Shown: piece by piece, positions 41,181 to 49,557 of the stretch | Position numbering within the stretch: position 1 is the stretch's first letter | Layout of the letters: each line of letters starts with the position of its first letter | Source of the DNA: Nocardioides sediminis | GTDB lineage: Bacteria; Actinomycetota; Actinomycetes; Propionibacteriales; Nocardioidaceae | Reading direction: 5' to 3' | DNA: 62,025 bases | Assembly (NCBI RefSeq): GCF_003047295.1 | Contig: NZ_PZYZ01000012.1 | Span: forward strand, 1-62,025 | The notes under the pieces: generated by a model | What the model saw: the letters and a program-made list of their open reading frames with translations, nothing else | The model's database searches: none | Told to the model about the DNA's origin: nothing | Program-made: the position numbers and the translations under genes

Positions 41181-42059
41181 TCAGGCCGGGAGCGGCGCCA
41201 CCTTGGTCGTGAACCGAGCGGCCAGCTCCCCGGGGTCCAGGGTGCCTGCGAGGATCCGGGTCGTCGGCCACTCCGAGGTGTCCAGGCCCGAGAGCCGGTC
41301 GAAGACGGCGAGGTCGGCGGCGTACAGCTCGGCGAGCGACTGCAGGTCCTCGGCGGTCGGCGCGGTGCCCGTGACCAGCTCCGCGCCGGCGTACCGGTTG
41401 CGCAGCGGCGGGTGCTGCTCGAAGCGGGGCAGCCCGAGGTGGTCGGTCGCCCGGTCGACGGAGGCGTCGAAGGACGCGAGCATCGAGCGGAACTCCAGCA
41501 GCAGCCACTGCTCGCGGGGGAAGACCGCGAACCCGCGCTCGAGCTGGGCGCCGTAGTAGCCGCGCGCGATCCCCGACATGTGCTTGTAGCGCATCGGCTT
41601 GACGTCCGTCGGCACCGAGTCGGGCAGCGACGTCGGCCGGAACTCGGTGAGGAAGCCCGGCCAGTCGGGCCAGTCCGGGTGCCGCGTGCGCAGCATCGTC
41701 CAGTGCGAGAACAGCCGCTCGAGCGGGTCCCGGAACACCGCGATCAGCGGCATGTCGGGCATGTAGTCGCGCATCCGCTCCAGCGCGTTGGGCCAGAACA
41801 GGTAGACCGGCGTCGAGTCCCCGACCATCGTGTGCACCTTGGCGCGCCGCGGCGCGGTGTAGTCGCGCTCGTAGTCGGGGTGCGCCCAGTCGTAGGTCTC
41901 GTCGTTGAAGAAGTGCGCCTCTTTGCGGGGCGGCCGGCACACGAGACGGTGCTGGCTGATCGTCCCCGACAGCGTGGAGGTGCCGCTCTTCTGGACGCCG
42001 ACGATCGAGAAGTTGTACGGCATCCGACCGAGATCGACGTCGGGCTCGGGGCGGTTCAC
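41181..42059 (-). CDS. Sulfotransferase
   Basis: The 292-residue protein has the 5'-phosphosulfate loop VGVQKSGTSTL, the 3'-phosphate motif FRDPLERLFSHW and the PRKEAHFFND segment of the heparan/carbohydrate sulfotransferase-like group. It transfers sulfate from PAPS to an unknown acceptor, likely a glycolipid or carbohydrate. GTG 42059 has TAGCGT 7 nt upstream (leaderless type). ATG 42023 is an alternative start. It is divergent from the acyl-CoA oxidase with 23 bp between the starts. Confidence 0.88.
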   Translation of the reverse strand: MNRPEPDVDLGRMPYNFSIVGVQKSGTSTLSGTISQHRLVCRPPRKEAHFFNDETYDWAHPDYERDYTAPRRAKVHTMVGDSTPVYLFWPNALERMRDYMPDMPLIAVFRDPLERLFSHWTMLRTRHPDWPDWPGFLTEFRPTSLPDSVPTDVKPMRYKHMSGIARGYYGAQLERGFAVFPREQWLLLEFRSMLASFDASVDRATDHLGLPRFEQHPPLRNRYAGAELVTGTAPTAEDLQSLAELYAADLAVFDRLSGLDTSEWPTTRILAGTLDPGELAARFTTKVAPLPA

Positions 42060-42066
42060 GCGCGCG

Positions 42067-42076
42067 ACGCTACCTT
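42067..42076. promoter_or_regulatory. Overlapping divergent -10 hexamers
   Basis: TACCTT at 42071-42076 serves the plus strand (ATG 42083, 6 nt away). TAGCGT, read on the minus strand at 42072-42067, serves GTG 42059, 7 nt away. The two hexamers share the TA at 42071-42072. If both work, RNA polymerase cannot occupy both at once. Confidence 0.5.
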
Positions 42077-42082
42077 GTGCCC

Positions 42083-44074
42083 ATGACCGCCGAGCAGGCC
42101 ACCGAGCAGGCCACCGACGACACCACCGAGGGGACCCCGAGCGGCTACGCCCAGCCGGAGGTTGACGTGGCCGCGCTGACCGCGCTCCTCGACGGCCGGT
42201 ACGCCGACGTGCGCGCCCTGGTCCGCACCAACCTGGTGGAGTATGCCGACATCCTCGAGGAGGCCGAGTCCCTCGACACCGCGGCCTTCCGCGACCGCGT
42301 CCGGGACGTCGTCCTCGAGATGGCCGCGACCGGCCAGACCGGCATGGGCTTCCCCGAGGAGCACGGCGGGGGCGGCGACATCGGCGCGTCCGTCGCGGCC
42401 TTCGAGACCCTCGCCCTCGGTGACCTGAGCGTGCTGGTCAAGGTCGGGGTGCAGTTCGGCCTCTTCGGCGGCGCGATCCTCCAGCTCGGCACCCGGCGCC
42501 ACCACGACGCCTACCTCGCGCGGACCGTCAGCGGCGAGCTGATGGGCTGCTTCGCGATGACCGAGACCGGGCACGGCTCCAACGTGCAGGCTCTCGGCAC
42601 CACGGCGACGTACGACGCGGGGACCGGCGAGTTCGTCATCACGACGCCCGACGACGCGAGCCGCAAGGACTACATCGGAAACGCGGCCGCGCACGCGGAC
42701 GTCGCGGTGGTCTTCGCCCAGCTCGAGGTCGGCGGGGAGTCCCGCGGCGTGCACGCCTTCGTGGTGCCGCTCCGCGAGGACGGCGCGGTGCTGCCCGGCG
42801 TACGCATCGAGGACTGCGGCCCCAAGATGGGCCTCAACGGCGTCGACAACGGACGCATCTGGTTCGACGGCGTGCGCATCCCGCGCGACAACCTCCTCGA
42901 CCAGTTCGCCACGGTGTCCGAGGACGGCACCTACTCCAGCCCGATCGACAACCCCAACCGGCGCTTCTTCACCATGCTCGGCACCCTCGTCCAGGGCCGC
43001 GTGTGCGTGGGCGGGGCGGCCATCAACGCGTCCAAGGTCGCGCTGGCGATCGCGATCCGCTACGCCGACCGGCGCCGGCAGTTCGAGGCCACCGAGCCGC
43101 CGCTGGAGGACCTGCTCCTCGACTACGGCATGCACCAGCGCCGGCTGCTGCCGCTGCTGGCGCACACCTACGCGCTGCACTTCGCCCAGGAGCAGGTCGC
43201 CGGCCAGCTGCACGACGTCTTCTCCGGCCTCACCGACGACGAGCAGGCCCGCCGCCGGCTCGAGGCGCTGGCCGCCGGCACCAAGGCGCTCGGCACCTGG
43301 CACGCCACCCGCACCATCCAGGAGTGCCGCGAGGCCTGCGGCGGCGCCGGCTACCTCAGCGCCAACCGCTTCGACGCCCTCAAGGCCGACACCGACGTCT
43401 TCACCACCTTCGAGGGCGACAACCACGTCCTGCTCCAGCTCGTCGCCAAGGGACTGCTGACCGACTACGCCAGCGAGTTCGAGGACATGGACCAGTTCGG
43501 CATGGTCCGGTTCGTGGCCGGCCTCGCGGTCGAGACGGTCCTCGAGCGGACCAGCGCCCGCAAGCTCTTCTCGGCCCTCAAGGACGCCCTGCCCGGCGGC
43601 GACGAGTGGGACCAGGAGGCCGGCCTGCTCGACCCGGCCTACCAGCAGGCGATGCTGCGCTTCCGCGAGGAGCACGTGCTCGGCGGCGCCGCCCGCCGGC
43701 TCAAGCGGGGCATCGACACCGGGCTCAACCCCGGCGAGGTGTTCTCGAGGGTCCAGCCCCACGTCATCGCCGCGGCGCGCGCGCACGTGGAGCGGCTCGT
43801 GCTGGACGCCTTCGTGGAGAAGACGCGCGCGCTGCCCGACGGCGACACCAAGGTCGCTCTCAACCTGCTGTGCGACCTGCACGCGCTGGCCACCATCGAG
43901 GCCGACCGCGCCTGGTTCATGGAGCACGGCCGGCTCACCGCCGCCCGTTCCAAGGCGATCAGCCGCGAGGTCGACGACCTGTGCCGCAAGCTCCGCCCGC
44001 TCGCCGTCGACCTCGTGGACGCGTTCGGCGTACCCCGCGAGATGCTGCGGTCCGAGGAGATCCTGGGCCGATGA
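42083..44074 (+). CDS. Acyl-CoA oxidase / acyl-CoA dehydrogenase-like
   Basis: The 663-residue protein is long like peroxisomal-type acyl-CoA oxidases. It has the N-terminal helical domain, the CFAMTETGHGSNVQALGTTATYD flavin-binding segment, a mid beta domain (PKMGLNGVDNGRIWFDGVRIPRDNLLD) and the C-terminal ACOX region with the catalytic Glu in TTFEGDNHVLLQLV. It should oxidise acyl-CoA to enoyl-CoA with O2 as electron acceptor. ATG 42083 is preferred over GTG 42077 because TACCTT lies 6 nt upstream. It overlaps the methyltransferase gene. Confidence 0.92.
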   Translation: MTAEQATEQATDDTTEGTPSGYAQPEVDVAALTALLDGRYADVRALVRTNLVEYADILEEAESLDTAAFRDRVRDVVLEMAATGQTGMGFPEEHGGGGDIGASVAAFETLALGDLSVLVKVGVQFGLFGGAILQLGTRRHHDAYLARTVSGELMGCFAMTETGHGSNVQALGTTATYDAGTGEFVITTPDDASRKDYIGNAAAHADVAVVFAQLEVGGESRGVHAFVVPLREDGAVLPGVRIEDCGPKMGLNGVDNGRIWFDGVRIPRDNLLDQFATVSEDGTYSSPIDNPNRRFFTMLGTLVQGRVCVGGAAINASKVALAIAIRYADRRRQFEATEPPLEDLLLDYGMHQRRLLPLLAHTYALHFAQEQVAGQLHDVFSGLTDDEQARRRLEALAAGTKALGTWHATRTIQECREACGGAGYLSANRFDALKADTDVFTTFEGDNHVLLQLVAKGLLTDYASEFEDMDQFGMVRFVAGLAVETVLERTSARKLFSALKDALPGGDEWDQEAGLLDPAYQQAMLRFREEHVLGGAARRLKRGIDTGLNPGEVFSRVQPHVIAAARAHVERLVLDAFVEKTRALPDGDTKVALNLLCDLHALATIEADRAWFMEHGRLTAARSKAISREVDDLCRKLRPLAVDLVDAFGVPREMLRSEEILGR

Positions 44075-44727
44075 GGATCCTCGGCGGGTGGCACGAGGAC
44101 CCGCTGTGGGCCAGCGTCTACGGCTGGCTCGTCGAGCACCGGCGCGTCGGGGGAGTGGCGTGGCGGCTCGGCCTCGGCACCGACCTCGGCCTGCTGTACG
44201 ACGCCGTGCGCGAGGTCGGCCGGCTGCCCGCCGGGTCGCGGGTGCTCGACGTCCCCACGGGCAACGGCGTCGCGATGCGAGGGATCGTGCCCGGCCAGGG
44301 GCTCGACTACCTCGCCGTCGACATCTCCGCGCCCATGCTGGGAAGGGCACTGTCCACCGCCCGACGACTCGGCGTCGACGACCAGGTGACCCCTGTGGTC
44401 GCGGACGCGGGCGACCTCCCGCTCGAGGACCGGACCGTCGACCTGGTGGCCAGCTTCACCGGGTTGCACTGCTTCCCCGACCCGCACCGCGCGGTGGCCG
44501 AGATGGTGCGCGTGCTGCGTCCCGGCGGGGTCCTCACGGGCAGCTCGATGTTCACCGACACCGGCCTCGCGCACGCGCCGGCGCGACGGATGGGCACGCT
44601 CGCCGGGGTGCTGGGCCCGATGTGCAGCACCCGCGAGCTCGTCGACCAGCTGGCCCGGGAGGGGTGCCGCGAGATCGACCTGCACCTCAGCGGCGGCCTC
44701 GGCTACTTCCGCGCCGTGGCGTCCTGA
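44071..44727 (+). CDS. Class I SAM-dependent methyltransferase
   Basis: The 218-residue protein has the Rossmann methyltransferase motifs VLDVPTGNGVAMRGIV (motif I; DVPTGNG instead of the usual DxGxGxG), ADAGDLPLEDRTVDLVASFTGLHCFPDP and VLRPGGVLTGSSMF. This is the Methyltransf_11 pattern. ATG 44071 overlaps the oxidase stop. The substrate is unknown; coupling to the acyl-CoA oxidase suggests lipid metabolism. Confidence 0.88.
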   Translation: MRILGGWHEDPLWASVYGWLVEHRRVGGVAWRLGLGTDLGLLYDAVREVGRLPAGSRVLDVPTGNGVAMRGIVPGQGLDYLAVDISAPMLGRALSTARRLGVDDQVTPVVADAGDLPLEDRTVDLVASFTGLHCFPDPHRAVAEMVRVLRPGGVLTGSSMFTDTGLAHAPARRMGTLAGVLGPMCSTRELVDQLAREGCREIDLHLSGGLGYFRAVAS

Positions 44728-44729
44728 CC

Positions 44730-44756
44730 TGTCACAGGACCGGCTCGGCCGGTGTC
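44730..44756 (+). promoter_or_regulatory. ECF41-type promoter
   Basis: TGTCACA (44730-44736), exactly 16 bases, then TGTC (44753-44756). The ECF41 consensus that I recall is TGTCACA-N16-CGTC, so only one base differs. It lies 46 bp before the CMD gene whose downstream neighbour encodes the ECF41 sigma factor, matching the known autoregulated arrangement. Confidence 0.8.
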
Positions 44757-44802
44757 TCCATGTCAGCAAGGGTCAGCAGGCCCACCTGACGAAGGAGTGA
44801 CC

Positions 44803-45381
44803 ATGCCCAGCACGTTCCGCATCCCGAAGGCCCGCATCGACGGCGTCTACGGCCGCGTCATGACCAGGGTCGCCGAGCGCATGTGGGGCGAGGTGCCCGA
44901 CAACGCCTACGTCCTGTTCCACCACAAGCCCGTGACCCGCGCCGTCTTCGGCTTCGAGCAGCGGGTCGCCCGCTGGAAGGCCCTCGACCCGCACCTCAAG
45001 ACCTACGCCCAGCTGGCCGCCGCCGCCCGGATCGGGTGCTCGTGGTGCCTCGACTTCGGCTACTTCCTGGCGCACGAGGAGGGACTCACCCTCGACAAGG
45101 TCCGCGAGGTGCCCCGCTGGCGCGAGTCGGAGGTCTTCACCGACCTCGAGCGGGACGTGATGGCCTACGCCGAGGCGATGACGACGACCCCGCCGACGGT
45201 CACCGACGAGATGGTCGCCGGGCTCGACGCGGCGCTGGGCCACGAGGCGATGGTCGAGCTCACGATGATCATCGCCGTCGAGAACGAGCGCTCCCGCTTC
45301 AACGCCGCGCTGGGACTGGCCAGCCAGGGCTACGCCGACCGCTGCGACCTGGCGCCGCTCGCCGTACCCTCCACCCCATGA
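44803..45381 (+). CDS. Carboxymuconolactone decarboxylase-family protein (ECF41-associated)
   Basis: The 192-residue protein has the CMD/AhpD-like core with a redox CxxC pair in ARIGCSWCLDFGYFLAHEEG and the conserved His two turns later. AAGGAG precedes ATG 44803. Genes of this family regularly stand next to ECF41 sigma factors and are their main target. A peroxidase-like or thiol redox role is likely. It overlaps the sigma gene by four bases. Confidence 0.92.
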   Translation: MPSTFRIPKARIDGVYGRVMTRVAERMWGEVPDNAYVLFHHKPVTRAVFGFEQRVARWKALDPHLKTYAQLAAAARIGCSWCLDFGYFLAHEEGLTLDKVREVPRWRESEVFTDLERDVMAYAEAMTTTPPTVTDEMVAGLDAALGHEAMVELTMIIAVENERSRFNAALGLASQGYADRCDLAPLAVPSTP

Positions 45382-46250
45382 GCGCGCCGGCCACCGAGGC
45401 GTTCGTCGCCCACCGCAACCTGCTCTTCACGGTCGCCTACGAGATGCTCGGCTCGGCCGTCGACGCGGAGGACGTGCTGCAGGAGGTGTGGGTGCGCTGG
45501 TCGGGCGTCGCGCACGACGAGGTCCGCGACCGCAGGGCCTACCTCGTGCGCATCACTACGCGGCTCGCCCTCAACCACCTGCGCGGCGGAGCGCGCCGGC
45601 GCGAGGACTACGTGGGCGCGTGGCTGCCCGAGCCGCTGCTGACGGTCCCCGACGTCGCGGAGGACGTCGAGCTCGCCGACAGCGTCTCCACCGCCATGCT
45701 GCTGGTGCTGGAGACGCTGCCGCCGGTCGAGAGGGCGGTGTTCGTGCTCCGCGAGGTCTTCGACCTGCCGTACGACGAGATCGCGGCCGCCGTGGACAAG
45801 TCCGAGGCCGCGGTGCGCCAGGTTGCGCACCGTGCCCGTTCCCACGTCCAGGCGCGCCGGCCGCGCTCCTCGGTGACCGTCGCGGAGCGCGACGCGGTCA
45901 TCGAGCGCTTCCGGCTGGCCGCCGAGACCGGCGACCTCCAGGTGCTGATGGACGTCCTGGCGCCCGACGTGGTGCTGATGACCGACGGGGGTGGCAAGGT
46001 CAAGGCGGCGCTCAACCCGATCCGCGGGCGCGACAAGGTGTTGCGGTTCCTCACCGCAGTCACCCCGGACGCCCTCGAGCTGGTCCCGGTGTGGCTCAAC
46101 GGTGCCCCGGGGGTCCAGTTCGTCGTCGGCAGCCGCCGCGACGGCGTCGGCACCATGCTGGTCGAGGACGGGGTGGTGACCCGGCTCTACCTCGTGCGCA
46201 ACCCCGACAAGCTCAGCCGGGTGGGGGAACCGGTCCCCCTGGCCCGCTGA
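45378..46250 (+). CDS. ECF41-family RNA polymerase sigma factor (SigJ-like)
   Basis: The 290-residue protein has sigma region 2 (EDVLQEVWVRW), region 4 (LPPVERAVFVLREVFDLPYDEIAAAVDKSEAAVRQVAHRAR, in parts) and a C-terminal SnoaL-like domain of about 110 residues. The ECF41 hallmarks are all visible: WLPEPL in the linker, DGGGKV in the fused domain and NPDKL near the end. In this family the fused domain replaces an anti-sigma factor and tunes activity. Translation is coupled to the CMD gene (ATGA). Its target promoter is the one at 44730. Confidence 0.96.
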   Translation: MSAPATEAFVAHRNLLFTVAYEMLGSAVDAEDVLQEVWVRWSGVAHDEVRDRRAYLVRITTRLALNHLRGGARRREDYVGAWLPEPLLTVPDVAEDVELADSVSTAMLLVLETLPPVERAVFVLREVFDLPYDEIAAAVDKSEAAVRQVAHRARSHVQARRPRSSVTVAERDAVIERFRLAAETGDLQVLMDVLAPDVVLMTDGGGKVKAALNPIRGRDKVLRFLTAVTPDALELVPVWLNGAPGVQFVVGSRRDGVGTMLVEDGVVTRLYLVRNPDKLSRVGEPVPLAR

Positions 46251-46259
46251 GGGACGGGC

Positions 46260-46826
46260 TCAGTGGCCGTTGCTCTTGAAGCGGTCGAACGACGCGCGGA
46301 CCTCGGCCTCGGCCTCGGCGCGGCCGACCCAGTTGGCACCCTCGACGGACTTGCCGGGCTCGAGGTCCTTGTAGACCTCGAAGAAGTGCTGGATCTCCAG
46401 GCGGTCGAACTTGGAGACGTCGCCGATGTCCTGGAGGTGCTGCAGGCGCGGGTCGTGCGAGGGGACGCACAGGACCTTGTCGTCGCCGCCGGCCTCGTCG
46501 GTCATGCGGAACATGCCGATCGCGCGGCACTCGATGAGGCAGCCGGGGAAGGTCGGTGCCTGGAGCAGCACGAGCGCGTCGAGCGGGTCGCCGTCCTGGC
46601 CGAGGGTGTTCTCGATGTAGCCGTAGTCCTCGGGGTAGGCCGTCGAGGTGAACAGCATCCGGTCCAGCCGCAGGCGGCCGGTGTCGTGGTCGACCTCGTA
46701 CTTGTTGCGCGAGCCCTTGGGGATCTCGATCAGCACGTCGAAGAGCAGCTGGCCGTCCTCGGGAGGGTGGACGTCGCTCTCGGCGATCTCGTCGCGGACG
46801 TCGTCGGCTACCTGCTCGTCGGGCAC
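46260..46826 (-). CDS. ppa: Inorganic pyrophosphatase
   Basis: The 188-residue protein is a family I soluble pyrophosphatase: IEIPKGSRNKYEVDHDTG, TAYPEDYGYIENTL and the metal-binding DGDPLDALVL (three Asp), then KVLCVPSHDPR. It hydrolyses PPi to drive biosynthesis. The start is GTG 46826, with AGGAGA five bases upstream. The family is usually about 165-175 residues; the extra acidic N-terminus (VADDVRDEIAESDVHPPEDG) accounts for the excess. It is divergent from dacB. Confidence 0.96.
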   Translation of the reverse strand: MPDEQVADDVRDEIAESDVHPPEDGQLLFDVLIEIPKGSRNKYEVDHDTGRLRLDRMLFTSTAYPEDYGYIENTLGQDGDPLDALVLLQAPTFPGCLIECRAIGMFRMTDEAGGDDKVLCVPSHDPRLQHLQDIGDVSKFDRLEIQHFFEVYKDLEPGKSVEGANWVGRAEAEAEVRASFDRFKSNGH

Positions 46827-46909
46827 GGTTCTCTCCTGGGGCGTTGGGTGATCGGCGGCCAGTGTCGCGCACAATGGCCCCCGACGACCAAAGCGAGGGG
46901 TGAAAACGG

Positions 46910-48382
46910 GTGGGACGTGACCGACGCCACTCCTCGGGGCCGAGCGGTCCCGGGCGGCTCGCGCATTGGCTGCCGACCCTCCTGGTGCTGGCCATCGTGG
47001 CCGCCGCGTTCGCGTCGTACCGCCTCGACCTCGGACCCCGCTACCTCCCGTGGCTCTCGGTCGACCCGCAGTCCGAGCCGGCGGCGATCGCACCCCCGCC
47101 CGGGGTGGAGCTCCCCGAGTGGGGGACCCCGGAGCCCGTCGCGTCCGTCGTGCCTCCGGCCCGGAGCGGCCACGTCGACCAGGCCGCCGTCGCCGCCGCG
47201 CTGGCGCCCGGGCTGCGCGACGAGGACCTGGGCCGGCACGTGGTCGCCGCCGTCGGCGACCTCGACGGCGACGGTCCGGTCTGGACGTACGGCGAGGGCC
47301 CGGTCATCCCCGCCTCCACCACCAAGCTCCTCACCGGCGCCGCCGCGCTGGAGGCGCTCGGGACGGACACCCGGTTCACGACGCGGGTCGTGGCCGGGGC
47401 GACCCCCCGCGACGTCGTGCTCGTCGGCGGCGGCGACCCCTACCTCGCCAGCAGGCCGCTGACGCCCGAGGAGGCCCGCACGACCTACCCGGAGCGCGCG
47501 GACGTCGTGACGCTCGCCCGCGAGACCGCAGACGCCCTCGGGGACCGTGCCCGGGTGCGGGTGCAGTACGACGACTCGCTCTTCACCGGCCCGAGCGACA
47601 ACCCGAAGTGGCGCGCGGACTACGTGCCCGACGACATCGTCAGCCCGATCACCGCGCTGTGGGTCGACCGCGGCGCGTCGCCCACCGGCTACGGGTACGT
47701 CGACGACCCGAGCGCCGCGGCCGCCGACGCCTTCGCGGACGCGCTGCGGGAGGCCGGGGTGCGTGTGCGCGGCAACCCGGCGCCCACGACGGCCGCCCCG
47801 GACGCCGGTGAGCTCGCCAGCGTCACCAGCGCCCCGGTGGCCGACATCGTCGAGCGGGTCCTCGAGGTCAGCGACAACGAGGCGGCCGAGGTCCTCGCCC
47901 GCCACGTGGGGCTCGCCGTCGACGGCGTGGGGTCCTTCGAGGCGGGCTCGGCCGCCGTGCTGGCGACCCTGCGCAGCCTGGGTGTGGACACCGGCACCGA
48001 CGTCATCCACGACGGCTCCGGGTTGTCCCGGCTCAACCGCGTCTCCGCCACCACCCTCCTCCAGGTGGTCCAGGTCGCCGCGGCACCCGAGAACCCCGCC
48101 CTGCGACCCGTGCTGTCCGGCCTGCCCGTCGCCGGGTTCACCGGTTCCCTGGCCTACCGCTTCGACACCGGCTCGGCGCAGGCGCCGGGGAGGGTGCGGG
48201 CCAAGACCGGCACCCTGAGCCGCGTCCACTCGCTGGCCGGGGTCACCACCGACCGTGAGGGGACGCCGATGGCCTTCGTCGTCGCCGTCGACAGGGCCGG
48301 CGAGGACGACAAGCTCGACGCCCAGCAGGCCGTCGACCGGCTCGCCGGCGACCTTGCCGCCTGCCGCTGCACCGCGGGCTGA
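46910..48382 (+). CDS. dacB: D-alanyl-D-alanine carboxypeptidase / PBP4 (DacB, S13)
   Basis: The 490-residue protein has an N-terminal membrane anchor (about 20-40), then the serine penicillin-binding fold with SxxK (PASTTKLLTG), SxN (EVSDNEAAEVL) and KTG (RAKTGTLSRVHSL). Large inserted domains between the motifs are typical of PBP4 (S13). It trims peptidoglycan peptides outside the membrane. The start is GTG 46910 with GAGGGG about 9 nt upstream. Placement before DUF2342-tilS-hpt-ftsH is conserved in actinobacteria. Confidence 0.94.
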   Translation: MGRDRRHSSGPSGPGRLAHWLPTLLVLAIVAAAFASYRLDLGPRYLPWLSVDPQSEPAAIAPPPGVELPEWGTPEPVASVVPPARSGHVDQAAVAAALAPGLRDEDLGRHVVAAVGDLDGDGPVWTYGEGPVIPASTTKLLTGAAALEALGTDTRFTTRVVAGATPRDVVLVGGGDPYLASRPLTPEEARTTYPERADVVTLARETADALGDRARVRVQYDDSLFTGPSDNPKWRADYVPDDIVSPITALWVDRGASPTGYGYVDDPSAAAADAFADALREAGVRVRGNPAPTTAAPDAGELASVTSAPVADIVERVLEVSDNEAAEVLARHVGLAVDGVGSFEAGSAAVLATLRSLGVDTGTDVIHDGSGLSRLNRVSATTLLQVVQVAAAPENPALRPVLSGLPVAGFTGSLAYRFDTGSAQAPGRVRAKTGTLSRVHSLAGVTTDREGTPMAFVVAVDRAGEDDKLDAQQAVDRLAGDLAACRCTAG

Positions 48383-48492
48383 CGGTGGGCCGGCCGGTCG
48401 GCTGACCTGCCGGCTGCCCGGTCGCCTGGCCTCTCGCCCGGCCTGTCGGCTGGACGGGCGCCCGGGATGGGGTGCCGGGCTAGGGTCGCCCC

Positions 48493-49557
48493 ATGACGTC
48501 AATGGTCGACTGGGACTTCGCGGTGAACCTCGGCGCCAAGGTCGCCGGGGACGGACCCGAGGTGACCGCGGCCGACGCGGCCGCCGCCGTGACCGAGCTG
48601 CGCGCCGACGCCGACCGGTCCACCGGCCTGGTCCGTGAGTTCACCGGGCTGGTGGCGCAGGACAACACGGCGCCGGTGCTCGTCGTCGACCGTCGTGGCT
48701 GGGTGCAGGCCAACGCCGACGGCTTCGCGCGGATCCTGGAGCCCGTCGTCGCGCGCCTGACCGAGAAGAAGGGCACGCCCAACGGGCTCTCCCTGGCCAT
48801 CGGGTCCCGGGTCACCGGCGCCGAGGTCGGGCTCCTGCTCGGGTTCCTCGGCACCAAGGTGCTGGGCCAGTTCGACCCCTTCCACGGCCTGGCGGACGAG
48901 GCCGACGGCACCACGGGCAGCGGGTCCACGGACACCGGCCGCCTGCTCCTCGTCGCCCCCAACATCGTCCACGTCGAGCGCGAGCTCGGCGTCGACCCGA
49001 CCGACTTCCGGCTCTGGGTGTGCCTCCACGAGGAGACCCACCGGGTGCAGTTCACCGCCGTGCCCTGGATGCGGGACCACCTCTACTCCGAGATGATCGC
49101 GCTCACCGGCACCGTCGAGCCGTCACGGATGATGGACGACCTCGTGCGCCGCGCCTCCGAGGCGCTGCGCGGGGGCGGCGGCAGCCTCATCGACGTCATG
49201 GGGACCCCGGAGCAGAAGGAGATCCTCGACCGGATCACCGGCGTCATGTCGCTGCTCGAGGGCCACGCCGACGTCGTGATGGACGGCGTCGGACCGAGCG
49301 TCATCCCCAGCGTCGACCGGATCCGCGCCCGCTTCAACGAGCGCCGCAAGGGCGTCGGCACCCTCGACCGCATCCTGCGCCGCCTGCTCGGGCTGGACGC
49401 CAAGATGGCGCAGTACCGCGACGGCGCCGCGTTCGTGCGCCACGTCGTCGACAAGGTCGGCATGGATGACTTCAACGCCGTGTGGGCCGAGCCCGCGCAC
49501 CTGCCGAGCAAGTCCGAGATCGGTGACCCGGACGCCTGGATCACCCGCGTGCTGTGA
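48493..49557 (+). CDS. DUF2342 zinc-protease-like protein (F420 biosynthesis-associated)
   Basis: The 354-residue protein starts TSMVDWDFAVNLGAKVAG and has the putative zinc motif LHEETHRVQF (HExxH form HEETH) mid-chain. This family is named for its phylogenetic link to coenzyme F420; the catalytic role is unproven. ATG 48493 has TAGGGT 6 nt upstream (leaderless type). Its stop overlaps tilS by four bases. FbiC at the left end of the window confirms that the organism makes F420. Confidence 0.9.
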   Translation: MTSMVDWDFAVNLGAKVAGDGPEVTAADAAAAVTELRADADRSTGLVREFTGLVAQDNTAPVLVVDRRGWVQANADGFARILEPVVARLTEKKGTPNGLSLAIGSRVTGAEVGLLLGFLGTKVLGQFDPFHGLADEADGTTGSGSTDTGRLLLVAPNIVHVERELGVDPTDFRLWVCLHEETHRVQFTAVPWMRDHLYSEMIALTGTVEPSRMMDDLVRRASEALRGGGGSLIDVMGTPEQKEILDRITGVMSLLEGHADVVMDGVGPSVIPSVDRIRARFNERRKGVGTLDRILRRLLGLDAKMAQYRDGAAFVRHVVDKVGMDDFNAVWAEPAHLPSKSEIGDPDAWITRVL

